Shown here: positions 1 to 11,769 of the stretch, piece by piece | Layout of the letters: the number at the start of each line of letters is the position of its first letter | How positions within the stretch are numbered: the first letter of the stretch is position 1 | DNA from: Dillenia suffruticosa | Taxonomy: Eukaryota > Streptophyta > Magnoliopsida > Dilleniales > Dilleniaceae | Reading direction: 5' to 3' | Length of the DNA stretch: 64,000 nucleotides | Assembly (NCBI GenBank): GCA_033439265.1 | Contig: JAVTVX010000016.1 | Coordinates: 5,001-69,000 of the forward strand | Translations under genes and position numbers: made by a program | Notes under the pieces: generated by a model | What the model saw: the letters and a program-made list of their open reading frames with translations, nothing else | Databases searched by the model: none | What the model was told of the DNA's origin: nothing

Positions 1-2066
1 ATGAAAAGTCTCATTTTTGTGAATACACTGACACAAATTTTGATTTTGCAAATTAAGACAATTGTCAAGATTAGATATGAAATTTATCAGAAACGTAGAG
101 ATATCAAAATAATTAAAGAAGAAATAAAAAAGCAAGAAAGATAATGGATTTAGAAAGATATTTTTATTGGAATCGTAAATTGACAAATTATGTAATGGCT
201 TTACGTGCCAATGAAATAGATTTACGTGACTTTGCTATGACAAACAGTTTAAGTGATAAACTTTACAATATGAAATTAACAATATCATAGTTTGATGAAA
301 ATTTTGATTACTCTTTTTACAGATATTTGTATATTATCTGACTTTTTTATTATTTGTAGGAAATGTTTCTGATACAACTCTTACGCTTGCAGAAGAAGTT
401 ACTCAAAGTAGAAATAGAGATCATAACAAATCTCATAGATATTAATAATGCAATAGGACCACCGCAGGAAGATTTAGATGAAATGCTTGCAGATTTGAAA
501 TAGATTAGCACATGGTCGACATCACATGACAGCATTTGCTTACTAACAATATGTAATAGTGAAAAACTCAAAGTAGCACATAGTTTTTCAAATTTCTACT
601 CAAAGTAGTTTGAAAAATTTGTAATAATTCAAATTAATTTAATGTTTTTGTGTAACAGGAAATTGCACATTACGGAATGTTCAGATAACAGTAAGGCTCA
701 GAAAGTCCAGAAAGTCCAGAAACATATCAAACTTATCAATATGCCCCTGTTAGACTTACTACAGTTCATCCATCAAAATTTTTTCAAATTAGAAAACCAT
801 TGGTCCTTGACCTACCACAGAATTGTTTGATAAACAACATTTGGACCAACAGTGTATAAACTAGTTCTGAACATAAAAAGTCTCATTGCTTTATGTGAAA
901 GTTTTGCCTTCCTAAACTCACAACTTAGTAACCATTACCATGCTAGTCAACTCCGTCATAGTGCTGAAAGTAATCATATATTTCAACCCCTTACACCAGC
1001 TATAGTAGCCACCATCAAAGCTGAAAATGAAATGTTCAAAGTAGAATTAGACAAGTTACGAATGGCAAGAGAAAAATAGGAGTAAGAAAAAGTAGTAATT
1101 CTAAATAAAAATGATAAATTGAAAATTCTTTGGGAAAAAGAAATTTACGAAAAGAAACGAGAACAGTTGCAATTTGAATATTATCCCGAAATACCAGTAC
1201 AAATAGTTGATGATATAAAAAAAAAGTAATTTATACTAAGAAAATAAAATATTTACAAAAATTACGAATTACTCAATAAATAGGATTTAGGCATAGACAT
1301 TTTCAAATTCCAGACTGTAGGATAATTATTGACAATTTATATCCTAATAATGGAATAACCCGTACTGAATATTTTATCATTGCTCGTTTCTGTTTAGACA
1401 TGAACGAGTATGACTCTAATTTAGCAATTAATGGTTTAAAACTCTCACCTATTAACTTATTAGAAATGGGAGTATTAAGTGTAGTTATAATTAGTCATCC
1501 AAAACAACTTAAGCATTTTGCCCCAAATAATAGTAAATATTGGATAATTTCATATATAGTTAATTATCTTTTTCAGAAAGATGGACGTCAATAATATTGC
1601 TCTAATCATTGACTCTATACCACCGGGATTTTCTGAAGATTATCTTGATGACGCACGATATCATGTGACAGTAGACTATACTTTCCAGGATCGAATGATA
1701 ATGTATTTATCAAAAAGGAATCATTTCTACCACACGTCACCAACAATGATCGATAATCTTGAATCACAGCACAACGAATGGAGAGCAATGAGAACACTAA
1801 TGCCTACAGATACCGAACATGAATTGTTTGCTGAAACCAGAATATTCAAGTTTTATGGAGAAAGATCATATCGAACTCCTTGGACTGGATTCATTCATCA
1901 GACTCCAAATTTATTTTAGCATTTCAAGGCAGTTAAAGCAAACAATCTTTTCAAGACAACTCCATCACCATTAAAAATCGAATCAATGACGACACCGACA
2001 CAGCCATTAAGCCTACAATCAGTAGATACAGATATCGAAAATGCCGCAGCAGATGTTTTATACTAG
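1..2066 (+). pseudogene. Decayed pararetrovirus-like ORFs upstream of the intergenic region
   Basis: This AT-rich, plus-sense stretch holds a chain of short open frames (642-830, 852-1079, 1400-1594, 1581-1919) separated by stops and frameshifts. The 1400-1594 frame overlaps the 1581-1919 frame by 14 bases, and at 141-147 a stop and a start overlap (TAATGG), a layout typical of compact viral genomes. The frames are Lys/Ile/Asn-rich. I cannot assign a specific viral protein. The stretch sits directly before the promoter-like region and primer site at 3221, so it is inferred to be the 3'-terminal coding part of a caulimovirid-like genome. Stops make it non-functional. It could also be an unusual host repeat; sequence homology alone did not settle this. 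Confidence 0.4.
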
Positions 2067-2089
2067 AAACAGTAAATTTATTCTTTTAT

Positions 2090-3220
2090 GAGAATTTTTA
2101 TCTTTTTTTAAAGGAAAAATCTCTATAATTATTACTTTTGCGTCAGTCCTTTATTCTTGTGAATCATCCATTATTGGATACAGATATTACCGCCCATGTA
2201 CAACGATTCACTTGAATATTATCTTTTGAGTCTTTTCTTTTTCAGAAGAAATTTTTGCACTGTTACCCAAATCCGAATATCTTACATATTCGAATTTTGT
2301 CAAAATCAAGTAGGTCTCCTATATTCCATTCCTATCCTTTCTAAAAAACAAAACCAAATTCCAAACAAAACCTTATTCGTATTCATAGCCACCATAATTG
2401 ACAAAACATACTTTCGTGGGTCCCACATATTCTTTAAGACATTTCTTTTGACAAAATTTCACCTTGGGTCCCACATAACACAAACTTTGGTTTATGGGAT
2501 TCCTTGCCAACACCCTCACAATGCATCAATGCTTTTTACCAATTCGGAAGCCATAACTTCCGAATCTTTCCTACACCTATTTAAGTTTCAGTTGTGCATT
2601 CATTACAATCATCGAAAACATTGAAATCATCAGAAAACATTCGAAAAACACAATCATAAAAAAAAACCTAACCCTTCCAAAAAACCAAACCACTCTTAGG
2701 ATGACTCGAGGAAACTATACCCTTCGAAACCACTGTGCAAAGAAACCTTTGATTGCAATTTCTGAAAATAGTTGTAAATTTTTCTTTATTGTAATTTTCG
2801 TTTATTATCAATGATAACTTGAGAAGCATATTCAGGCTCTAATAACGCCCAACGGGTGTTAATATTATATTTTATACTTTATTTTGCAGTCAAAGACCGA
2901 AGGTGAGCCGTCATACCCCAAAACTTTCAAAAAAATTTCTCAATTTATCCTAAATACTCTGTAAACATTTATACACCGAGACCCGAATCTGTTTTAAAAA
3001 CCCAAAAACCTCTTTAAAATCATACTGAGAAGAGTCGAATTCAATAGATATCCAATATAATTAGAAAACATAATTCATAATACTATATCCAATTAAGGCA
3101 AAAAATTAGAGTTTGAAGTTTTCTAAAATCATTGTTTTAAACTCTTATAACAAATTTCAACAGATTATACCTCTAACCTCTTAAGTGAAATGACCAAGAG
3201 AAGCCCCTAAACCCTAAAAA
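2090..3220 (+). promoter_or_regulatory. Pararetrovirus-like intergenic region with promoter-like signals
   Basis: No convincing gene lies here; the 142-codon open frame at 2196-2624 has no recognisable content. A TATTTAAG box lies at 2578-2585, followed by a pyrimidine- and CA-rich leader. Upstream are two exact copies of TGGGTCCCACATA (2417-2429 and 2465-2477) and a perfect 9-bp hairpin (2542-2565). This matches the general plan of a caulimovirid pregenomic RNA promoter and leader placed just before the tRNA primer site. The function is inferred from position and motifs only. Confidence 0.45.
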
Positions 3221-3232
3221 TGGTATCAGAGC
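3221..3232 (+). other. tRNA-Met primer-binding site (minus-strand priming)
   Basis: TGGTATCAGAGC is complementary to the 3' end of plant initiator tRNA-Met, the primer used by caulimovirids and by many copia elements. No LTR end (TG...CA) with a matching partner is visible just upstream, which favours a pararetrovirus over an LTR retrotransposon. Confidence 0.6.
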
Positions 3233-3607
3233 AAAAATAGATTTATGGGATCACAAATTCTAGAAAAAAAATATTAAAGTTAGAAAATGAAAGAGCAGTA
3301 ATCTTAGAAAAAGAATAGTATGTTGAAAACTTAATTTTATTTCAACAGAAAGAAGAAATATTTAGACATATAGGTATACAAATAATTATGTTACGAGAAC
3401 AAATTAGAACTATAGATATAAAATTAACAGTTTTGCTTAATTTACTTAGAAAATGAGATATATTGAAAATCTTAAATATCAAATTAGGATACTTCGAGAT
3501 AGACAGCAATATTTTAGGAAACAAGTAAAAAAAAAATGACCCTTTTATGTTGCATATGAATATGAAAATATTAAATCAGACAAATCAAAAATTAGCTCAA
3601 TTAAAGT

Positions 3608-3817
3608 TTGAACTCAATCAATTGCATGGATAATTTAGAAAATTCTATAGATCACAATAGTTATTTACTTTTGACATTAATTAAAGCTTATTTAGTTAAA
3701 AAATTGTATGAATATATAGAAAACACACCTGAAAATTTCCAAGAATGGTATACTTGTAGAACACTTCTTATAAAAATAGATATAGCAAAATCATCTGAAA
3801 TTATTCAAGTAGATTAA
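3608..3817 (+). CDS. Small virus-like ORF, 69 codons
   Basis: This is the first open frame of over 60 codons on the plus strand after the primer site. It encodes an acidic, Ile/Leu/Tyr-rich peptide with no motif I recognise. Its stop codon overlaps the start of the next frame in TAATG (3815-3819), which suggests translation by termination and reinitiation as in polycistronic caulimovirid RNAs. Function unknown. Expression in the plant is unlikely because downstream parts of the same element are broken. Confidence 0.4.
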   Translation: MNSINCMDNLENSIDHNSYLLLTLIKAYLVKKLYEYIENTPENFQEWYTCRTLLIKIDIAKSSEIIQVD

Positions 3818-4143
3818 TGGATGAGAAAATCAAACAAGGATTTGAAAGAATAACAGAATATTTAAAAATTGAAAATAGTTTGTGTAGATGCAAATATTTT
3901 AAAATGCATTGTAGTTACTTTAGACGAAATGAAAAAATCATTAGAAAAATTGAAGCAATGTTTAACAAGGAACCTATAGATCATAATAGTCACTGTATTT
4001 TACAAATAATTAAGGAACATTTAGAAACTCAATATTATAAGCATGAAGAAAAGTATGAAATTAAGGATATATTGGATATGATACTTATAGATAGATTGTT
4101 AACTAGAATTGAAATAGTTGAAAAAGATTCAATTAATGAATAG
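3817..4143 (+). CDS. Virus-like ORF, 108 codons, coupled to the previous one
   Basis: It starts inside the stop codon of the preceding ORF. The product is rich in Glu, Lys and Ile with a Cys/His cluster near residues 22-35 (C-x-C-x(4)-H-C) and probably forms helices. A further ATG overlaps its end (ATGAATAG), but the frame it opens is soon stopped. I do not recognise the protein; the position, small size and coupling fit the small 5' ORFs of caulimovirids. Confidence 0.4.
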   Translation: MDEKIKQGFERITEYLKIENSLCRCKYFKMHCSYFRRNEKIIRKIEAMFNKEPIDHNSHCILQIIKEHLETQYYKHEEKYEIKDILDMILIDRLLTRIEIVEKDSINE

Positions 4144-4447
4144 AACAACTACTCAAGATAGATGAATAGTTGAAATAGCTCACATAAATAAACAAATTAA
4201 AAAATATGAAGAAATTCAAAAAACTCATAATTGTTATCTTGATAGATGTAATCAATATAAGAAAAATGAAAATCAAATTAGAAAATTACATGTAGATTTA
4301 AAAATTTTTATTTACAAACAAAGAATACAATAGTCTAATAATTTTGGATATTTTAAAAGAATCATTATAATGGTAGATAGACACCCACATGATGAAGAAA
4401 AATAAAGTAAGAAAGCTTTACAAGAAATAGATTTAGAAATAAAATAT

Positions 4448-4801
4448 ATGGAATGTAATTTTGATATTAGATCATTACGAGAAAAACAGTTATCATTAGA
4501 CTGCCATACCGAAATGAAAAGATACTATAATAAGACAACATTAATTCAATATGTAGCATTATTTGCAGCCATAGGAAGATTAATTAGTGAAATCAAAAAC
4601 TATGAATATTGGACATTTACTAAAATATCATATTATAATTTATTAAAAAATGAAACAACAGATATTTGGATGATTGTTTTTAGTTTAATTAATGACAATT
4701 TCTTTCTCATAGAACATATAGAATATCGATTAAAATATTATCAAATGTCATCTCTAGACTTAGAAAATGAAATAATCAAAGAATATTTTATTGAAACATA
4801 A
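4448..4801 (+). CDS. Virus-like ORF, 117 codons
   Basis: The longest frame in this part of the element. It encodes a basic, aromatic-rich protein of unknown family. The flanking 4144-4447 and 4802-4942 stretches have the same composition but are cut by stops, so this ORF may be a surviving piece of a longer gene. No catalytic motif is visible. Confidence 0.35.
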   Translation: MECNFDIRSLREKQLSLDCHTEMKRYYNKTTLIQYVALFAAIGRLISEIKNYEYWTFTKISYYNLLKNETTDIWMIVFSLINDNFFLIEHIEYRLKYYQMSSLDLENEIIKEYFIET

Positions 4802-4942
4802 GAACAAAAATCTTTAGTTAATATTCTAGAAATAGTTTTGTATTTAGTTTTGAAAGTTAGTGATGGAAAAATTAAATTTAGAGAATTACAAGAATATTTT
4901 CAATATAATTGGAATCAAAAAATTTTACAAGTACTAATATAA

Positions 4943-6582
4943 ATGTCTCCACCTATAGATCTAGAACAAATAATACAAATTTTTGATTTTCTAAAAAATG
5001 AAATTATAATACACTCAAACCATATAGATCAAATTCAAAATACTATTTCAGAAAATTAGAAATTCTTGAAACTAAACTTATTGAAATTCATAAACATTTA
5101 ACACTTATAAATAACAAAGAAACTATTTTAATACCTACAACAAATAAACTAGATAATCTTATTACTAGTTTTACAAAATTAAATTTATCAACATTTCAAG
5201 GTACTGATAGACCTAAAGTAATTCATAAACTTTGATAAAATGTTAACCTTATTTAAACCCAAAAAAGATAAAAAAGTTATTGAAAGTATTGAAGAAATAG
5301 CCGATATAGATAAATAAGTAGAAATCTTTAAAAATAATAAATTAGAGTTGTTAAATCCAAAAATTTTATATCAAGTCACACTAATAGAAAAATTATCAAT
5401 TTATAGACACTTTGAGGAAAAATTTGTTAGTTGTATAAACGAAAATGATCAGATTAGTATACAATTAATCGACCAAGAAAGTAATAAATTAGTCAAACAA
5501 AATTACATAGAGAACATCTAAATACAAGAGTTTTTGTTTACCTTTATGATAATAAATTTATAGATTTAGAACAAAAAATTTTAGGATGCTATGAAATTGA
5601 TATGAATACTAAAGGAGCGATAATCTATTACTTACCAAATTTTAATCTAAATCTGAAAGAATTTAGAAAAAAATATTAAAATAGGAATCAAAACAAAAGG
5701 ATATAATATAAATGAAAAATATGATAATTTAGCCATTAGTACATTATTTATTGGTAAATTAACCAATCATGAAAAAATTAGTTATAAAGTGGATACTGAA
5801 AAAATTAAAAATGCCTTAGTTAGTAAAGGTATTAAAGCATTACCAGCAATCAAAATTGATAGTAATAAATACTTAGGCATAGAATGGATATTAGAAAGTT
5901 TTTTAGAAAAAGAAAGATTAGAACCAGAAACATGTTATACATATAAAGATTTGAAATGAAGATTGAGTTTTAAATTTGATAATTATAAATTTAAAGGAAA
6001 AACAACTAATACTGATACAAATGAAACAGAAAGTTTAGCTAACCAAAATATAGAAAGACATTAATGATGTCGCAAATTAAAGTTACAAATAATAAAACTC
6101 TACTTTATGTACCCAAAAGAAAAAGAACTAAATAAATAAATAAATCTAAAAGAAATTTAATCAGTAAAGAAAAAGCACTTTTTATTAAAAAATTGTACCA
6201 ACATATTAAACAAATTATTACTCAGAAATTGACACCTAGTAATGTTAAAGGAGTTATATTAAATAAAATTAATGATAACATTGAATGAAGTACAAAATAT
6301 ATTAGAAGAGTACAAAAACATCAATCTATATTAGATAAAGCCTTAGAAGAAATAGCTACTGAATTAGATAAATCAGATAGTGATCAAGGTTTATGGGACT
6401 TTGTAGATAATTTCCATATTGAACAATTTCCAGAATGAGTTATACCGACTTCGACAGACAATATAGCTTAGAAAAAGGAATAGATGTAGAAGATTTAGAT
6501 GCAGTACTTTTTGGACAAAAAACTTTGATAGAATGTCAACAAAAAACCATTTCTTTTTAGGTTACTGTACAGTAAGCAAAAG
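4943..6582 (+). pseudogene. Frameshifted virus-like coding region up to the LINE insertion
   Basis: Coding-like sequence continues in shifting frames. Short ORFs start at 4943, 6064 and 6437; the last begins in an ATGA stop/start overlap. A segment at about 5550-5960 has the length and composition expected of a movement-protein-like domain, but I cannot prove the identity. Coat, protease and reverse transcriptase domains are not present: the element is interrupted by a LINE at about 6583 and does not resume in the window. Several stops and frameshifts make it non-functional. Confidence 0.4.
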
Positions 6583-6759
6583 GAGCCATAAAAAAAGAAA
6601 AAAAAAAAAGAAAAGGAAAAAAGAAAAAAGAAGAAGCTTGCTTTCTTTTTTGGGCATCGTGGCTACTGCGGGTGATGGGGGCCAACCCTCATCACCACAG
6701 GTGCACAGGAGTTATGCTGCTACAGTAGGAGGCAGGGCAGGTAGTCAGAGTAAACATGA

Positions 6760-7545
6760 TGCCGAGAATCGTCAGCATATGACGTCTCTTTTTCAAGAAG
6801 ACGTACTACATAGTGACAGAAGTAATTTTCCTGTTCCTACCTCTATAGCTAAAGAGGGTGAAAAACCCTATAACTTTATATTGGTTGGAAATCTCGTAAG
6901 ATGGCGCTTATCGTTAAAGGAAGTCAATAGGATTGCCGATTTATTGTGGGGTAGATTTGGGCTTTTCGAGATTGTTATGGTGGGGCCTGGATTATTTTTT
7001 TGAAGTTTAATTCTGATGAGCACTTTCAAACGATTTTAGATAGGAGCCCATGGCATATTTTTGGAATCCCATTTGTTCTTCGTAGGTTTGCCATGGGCAT
7101 GTCTATGGTTGAATTAGAGCCTCAGAAATTTGCAATGTGGATCAAACTACATAATATGCCGCTTGTTCTCTATAATAGGCGCGAGTTAAGTTAAGTGACT
7201 TCGGTTTTTGGGAAACCATTATCTATGGATAAGACCACAGCTTCATGTACTAGGCTTGGATATGCTAGGGTGTTTGCGGAGCTTGATGCTGGGCATCCAA
7301 TTCTTAGGGAGGCGGCATTCACTTTACCGGATGGGAGTGGCTTCCTAGTTAAGGCGGAAAATTCCTACATTCCGCCTAGATGTGAGGAGTGTGTTGTCTT
7401 TGGCCACCATCATGGCAAGTGCTCTAAGAAATCTTCCTCTCAAGAGAGAATGGGGACTTCGGGGCCGAGTATTCAGGAGAGAGATGCGGATGGTTTTCAG
7501 AGAGTCAAAAAACCGAGGAGACAGGCCAGCGGCTCCCTAGAGTAG
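6760..7545 (+). pseudogene. LINE ORF1: nucleic-acid-binding protein with CCHC knuckle
   Basis: The nucleocapsid-like ORF1 product of plant LINEs, spread over three frames (6533-7003, 7000-7194, 7195-7545). Order: an N-terminal region, a DUF4283-like domain (about 6850-7200, containing RSPWHIFG), the segment PLSMDKTT, then IPPRCEEC...GHHHGKC at about 7370-7425, a knuckle of the CX2CX4HX4C kind. At 7192-7194 a TAA interrupts the frame, and a shift lies near 7000. A related copy of the same region lies at 47905-48240. Confidence 0.7.
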
Positions 7546-8034
7546 GGGAGAATAGAGTGCCAAAGGTAGAGGAGGCTGTGAGTAGTGTCTCAGTTGGAGG
7601 TGATGATTTAGCTCTCCAGATTATTTTTATCAGTGAGATAGCTCGAGCCGAGCAGGGTTTAGCGTCCCCGATTCAGGACGTTGACAACTCTCGTGCCTTG
7701 GTTGTTCTGGAGGAGTTGATAGAGCAACTAGTTAATCTCCCAAAGTTAGATCCTGGCCTTGCTTTGGTAGAGAGGGAGGAGACTAGACTCACCAGATGAT
7801 TGTGCTACTCTGTATGAGTGTGATAGTATCCTGACCATTCCGAGCGATATTGGTCTTGTAGGAGCTGAGTCAGATGCCTCAGTAGGGACGGGCAAGGCTG
7901 ATAGTTCTCGTTCTTCTCCCCTCTAGATCTTCTTGTGCCTCGCTTTAAGGTCAGGAAAACTAGACGAGGGTGGAAGAAGGGCTTCTGAGCTTTTCTAAGG
8001 GTGCACCCTCGTTTTGCGTTCTAGATGATCGGTT

Positions 8035-8714
8035 ATTAGAACGTCAGGGGTTTGAATGACCCTATTCACATTCGAGCTACGAGAAGTTTTGTGATTCAGA
8101 ACCGATTGCAGCTAATTGGTCTTTTGGAGACTAGGGTATGGTCTTCCAATGAAGTACGCATTCAGCACTCTCTTTTTCCTAATTGGAGTTACATGATTGC
8201 GCATGGGAGTAATACTACTGGGCGAATTTGGTTATGCTGGGATTCATTAGAGGTTAATGTGATAGTTTTGGCTTGTGATATGCAGTGGATCCATTGTAGA
8301 TTTCATTTTATTAGGTCTAGGCTGTGTATGGATATTACTGTTGTGTATGGGTCTAACCTTACAGGTGATCGTCAGTTGCTGTGGGATTTTTTGAGATCTC
8401 AGAGTAGGAGTATGGTCTCCTCGTGGTGTGTTCTGGATGTTGTTAGACGGCCTTCTGAGAGGAGAGGTGGTAACATGGGAAGGTCGAAATCTAACTGTGT
8501 TTTCGATGATTGTTTGATGGATTATGAGTTGGAGGACTTGCATTATTTTGGTGTTTATTTCACATGGTGGAATAGACAGGTGGAGGATCTCGTTTTGAGG
8601 AAGTTAGACAGAGTGCTGGTTAATTCCTCATGGCTGTCTACTTATTCCTTTTCAGATGCAGTGTTTCGTCCCCTAGGTGACTTATATCATTCTCCGAGTA
8701 TGATTCATTTTTAG
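8035..8714 (+). pseudogene. LINE ORF2 endonuclease domain
   Basis: Apurinic/apyrimidinic-type endonuclease of a LINE. The start NVRGLNDP (8040) and LLETRVWS (about 8120) correspond to the N-x-RG and Q-E-T blocks; here the usual Gln before Glu is Leu. The VVYGSN motif (about 8342) and the FTWWN block near 8565 follow. The 220-codon frame is open from 8052 but its D-F-N block reads VLDVVRR (near 8435), losing the usual Asn, so the enzyme is probably dead. It would nick target DNA for target-primed reverse transcription. Confidence 0.7.
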
Positions 8715-9075
8715 CAAATGGAGCAGCGGAGAAGATTTCCGTTTAAGTTCTTTGAGTTCGGGACAGATCACCTTCGATATCACGAGATTGTCTCGGAGGC
8801 TCAGTGGATTATCATGGCACTCCAATGTATCACTTATATAGGCAGTTGAAAGGTTTGAAACTGAAATTGAGGCATCTCAATTGTCAGGACTTTAGTAACT
8901 TATCTACTTGAGTTTAGGAGGCTCAAGAGTGTTTGGATCAGATTCAATAGGTGTTCTTGTCTGGTAATGGTCATGAGTTGGGGGATGCTGAGAGATCGGT
9001 TGCTGCTAGGTATTATACACTCTCGGCATGGAGGAGAGTATGTTGTGTTAGAAAGCTAGGATCCGATGGCTTCAG

Positions 9076-9744
9076 TTGAGAGATCGGAACACATCTTTCT
9101 TCTTTAACCCAGTTCATCAGAGGCACAACAGAAACTCCATTTGCTCTTTAGTTAGTGAGGATGGTACACGGATCTCTGATTCGGATGACAATCGGAGGGC
9201 AGCAGTTGATTACTTAAAGGGTCTATTTTCGAGTAAACCAAGGGATGGTGAGTTAGATTCTGGTACGATCTCTTCCTTTCTCCGAGGAAGGATGTCTGAG
9301 GATTAGATTTGCTTATTGGAGAGCCCGGTGACGATGTCAGAGGTTCGGGAGGCTATGCTCTCTTTGGGTAGGCATATGGCTCCAGGTCCAGATAGGTACA
9401 GTATTGAATTCTTCAGGTCTAGCTGGGATATTGTAGGTCCGGATGTCATGAGGGCTGTTTTTGACTTTTTTGCTTCTGGGAGTCTACTTAAGGAAACGAA
9501 TGGCACCATTATTTCTCGCATTCCGAAAAGGGACAATCTGACATCTTTATCGGATTTTAAACCCATTTCATGTTGTAATACGATTTATAAGTGTATCTCG
9601 AAGATCATTGCAACGAGAGTGAGTCAAGTAGTTCCTAATATTATTAGTAGGAGCACCTCAGGAGTTCCTATCCTCAAGTTCAGTGGGTGGATATGGTTTG
9701 GTTCTTGGGGGCGATCTCTCGGTTTGCATTCATTGTTTGGTTAG
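9076..9744 (+). pseudogene. LINE ORF2 reverse transcriptase, N-terminal half only
   Basis: RDRNTSFFF (9076) and the RT finger region M-APGPDR-SIEFF (about 9370-9415), IPKRDN and DFKPISCCNTIYK (about 9520-9595) identify LINE RT. The sequence then jumps at about 9670-9690 from the RT fingers straight into the C-terminal region, so the FADD catalytic box and the thumb are missing. A stop at 9304-9306 splits the remaining part. Confidence 0.7.
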
Positions 9745-10016
9745 TGTTCATGGAGCGGTTTCAGATGAGTGATTTCTTGTTTAGACTTCGACTTTCGACT
9801 TCCTTGACTTGCCATCTCTGTAGCAACCGGAGAGAGACTCTTGATCACCTCTTCTTTCGTTCTCCCTTCTCAAGAGAAGTATGGAGATTAACTATAGCAC
9901 ACCACATTCCGCCATCCTTTCATATCTCTTGGTCGGGTATTCGAGACACTCTTCTGTCTCCGGTGAGACATCCGTTTCAGCGGAACAGGGTTTTCAAATG
10001 CCTCCTCAATGCTTGA
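9687..10016 (+). pseudogene. LINE ORF2 zf-RVT C-terminal region
   Basis: Contains FAFIVWLVFMERFQ, the C-H-L-C...LDHLFF cysteine/histidine block and EVWRL, the usual end of plant LINE ORF2. Three further LINE-derived C-terminal segments in this window (10370-11065, 43830-45185, 48250-48975) align with this region or the one just before it. Confidence 0.65.
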
Positions 10017-10244
10017 ATTTACTATATTTGAATGGAGATGAACAAGAGAAGGATAGGCGATCGTCAGTTACCTCCGCGAGCCGTTGTGGCTTTCGTTATA
10101 GTAGTCTTAACTTCAGTTGAGACTAGGCTTTAGATCTCTCATCTTGTAGATCGATGTTTCTTCAGGTTTCTCAGGGGTTTGTCCGTGATCCTGCTTTTCC
10201 CTTTCTTTTGATATATAGATTCTTTTATATCAAAAAAAAAAAAT

Positions 10245-10300
10245 CATAATCCTAAACCTCAAACCCTAAACTCTAAACTCTCAACATAAACTGAATAAAC
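10245..10300 (+). repeat. Degenerate telomere-like heptamers after LINE copy 1
   Basis: Six consecutive 7-base units related to CCTAAAC (CCTAAAC, CTCAAAC, CCTAAAC, TCTAAAC, TCTCAAC, ATAAACT) start two bases after the LINE A-tail. Units keep the 7-base period but vary, as in interstitial telomere-like repeats. Confidence 0.7.
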
Positions 10301-10369
10301 ACATATCCTATGTCGGTCGGCTACTGCTAATTAGTGCCATTCTCTTCTCGATTCAAATGTATTGGTCTT

Positions 10370-11065
10370 CTAGGTTTGCAAGGAGATCGAGCAAATTATG
10401 TCAATCTCTTGATTGCCATGAGGTCTGTTTGTTGGACGAGGGAGGTGAGGGTTAGAGTTGAAGAGAATGACGAATTAGAATAGGGTATCGCAAGTTAAGC
10501 ATATATGGCACCTACTTTTAGACCCTAAAGATAATGTCCGGTCACGATGGGTGAGAACATATTTGCTTTGAGGACATAGGTTATGGTATGTTTGAGTTTC
10601 GGACAGATGCTCATGGCTGTAGAGGAAACCTTTATCTCTTCGGTATTTGGTTCGAAATCTAGTGGTTTGGAAAATGGGTAATAGCAGTCGAATCTCATTC
10701 TGGTATGATATTTGGTCACCTGTAGGCCCCTTGATAGGGTCTTTGGTTGGTCTATCACGGGGAAGTCAAGTTTTCTTAGTGGGTGTTTTATATGGAATTT
10801 TTTTACTAACACTCTTTGGTCAAAATATATCTAAGACACTGATATGGATAAAAATAAATAAGAGGAGGATTAATGAATGACAGCTTCCACCGCAAGTTAT
10901 TGCAATGTTTGTTACTGTAGTTTTAACATAGTTGATACTAGGTCTTGGATATTTTATGTACAGACATCTCATAATGGTATGATGATTTTTTAGGTATTCT
11001 AAGGTATATCTTGATATTTGTGTACTCTTTCAATTTTTGATATATAATTTCTTTTATAAATAACT
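10370..11065 (+). mobile_element. LINE copy 2, 3' fragment
   Basis: 5'-truncated LINE carrying only the ORF2 C-terminus: a frame with VWKMGNSSRISFWYDIW (about 10665-10715) is the G-x-G...I-FW-D-W block before zf-RVT. The end, TTTTTGATATATAATTTC...TTTATA (11033-11058), matches LINE copy 1. Frames are broken. It is followed by weakly telomere-like CTAAA units (11061-11100). Confidence 0.65.
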
Positions 11066-11769
11066 CTAAATTTTACGTTCTAAATGCTAAACCATAAAAT
11101 ATAATTTTAAAATTTAAAATTTATTAATAATTATAATTCATCCGATATCAATTTTAAAATTTTAAAATTTTAATTTCAAACTAATTAATTTTTAAACCGT
11201 CAGCTACTCTACTAATAGTTTACATTATATTACCTTTAAAAAAAACTAGTATTTAAAATAGTTTTCGTTTTAATTTTTAGTTATAATATTATTTTATTTT
11301 TTTGGGATTTTTTTAGTTATAAAATTTTAGCTTTTTTATTTTTAATCGATAATTGTTCAAATAAATTAAATAAAATATCTATTTTATCTAAAATAAAAAT
11401 AAAAAATTAAATAAATTATCTAAAATATAAAAAACGAATTAAATAAAATAAAAATTTTTTGGTGTTAACTGAATATTGCTTATCCTTTTATCATTTCTAA
11501 GAGAACGGTGAGAGCAAGTCGAAGAAGGAAGCCCGGAGAGAGATGGCGCTTAGAGGAATGAATGAAGAGGGAGGGCAATGCTGTGTCTGAACAAAGGGGA
11601 TAATGTTTAGTTAGGAAGACGGAAGTGGAGCGTTGTGTTCGATTGAGAAATGAAAGATTTATGTAATTTTGTTGGGTCTACAATGCCAGTGAACGGTAAC
11701 CCGTGAGAAAAATGTCCAATGATTAAGATTTAAACCAAAGTGAACGGTTAGACTATCGTAAAATTTCCT
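11066..11769. other. AT-rich spacer, then possible upstream region of PXN
   Basis: 11066-11460 is very AT-rich with long A and T runs and no gene. From about 11490 base composition rises; purine-rich sequence at 11500-11640 may belong to the upstream region of the next gene. No clear TATA box or ORF was found. Confidence 0.4.

Larger units (their letters stand above)
6583..10242 (+). mobile_element. LINE (non-LTR retrotransposon) copy 1, internally deleted
   Basis: Two-ORF plant L1-type element: ORF1 with a zinc knuckle, ORF2 with an endonuclease, a partial reverse transcriptase and a C-terminal zf-RVT region. It ends in TTTTGATATATAG...TATATC followed by an A12 tail at 10231-10242. The 5' edge is purine-rich (6583-6645) and sits in virus-like sequence. 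The catalytic half of the RT is deleted, with the junction near 9670-9690, and several frames carry stops, so it cannot move. I could not find a target-site duplication. Confidence 0.8.

Noticed and set aside
2196..2624. 142-codon open frame in the virus-like intergenic region
   Set aside because: Covers the promoter-like signals and has no family resemblance.
10525..10812. 95-codon minus-strand frame, similar to a plus-strand frame at 44489-44692
   Set aside because: Both are antisense to the same LINE ORF2 region; the similarity comes from the LINE.
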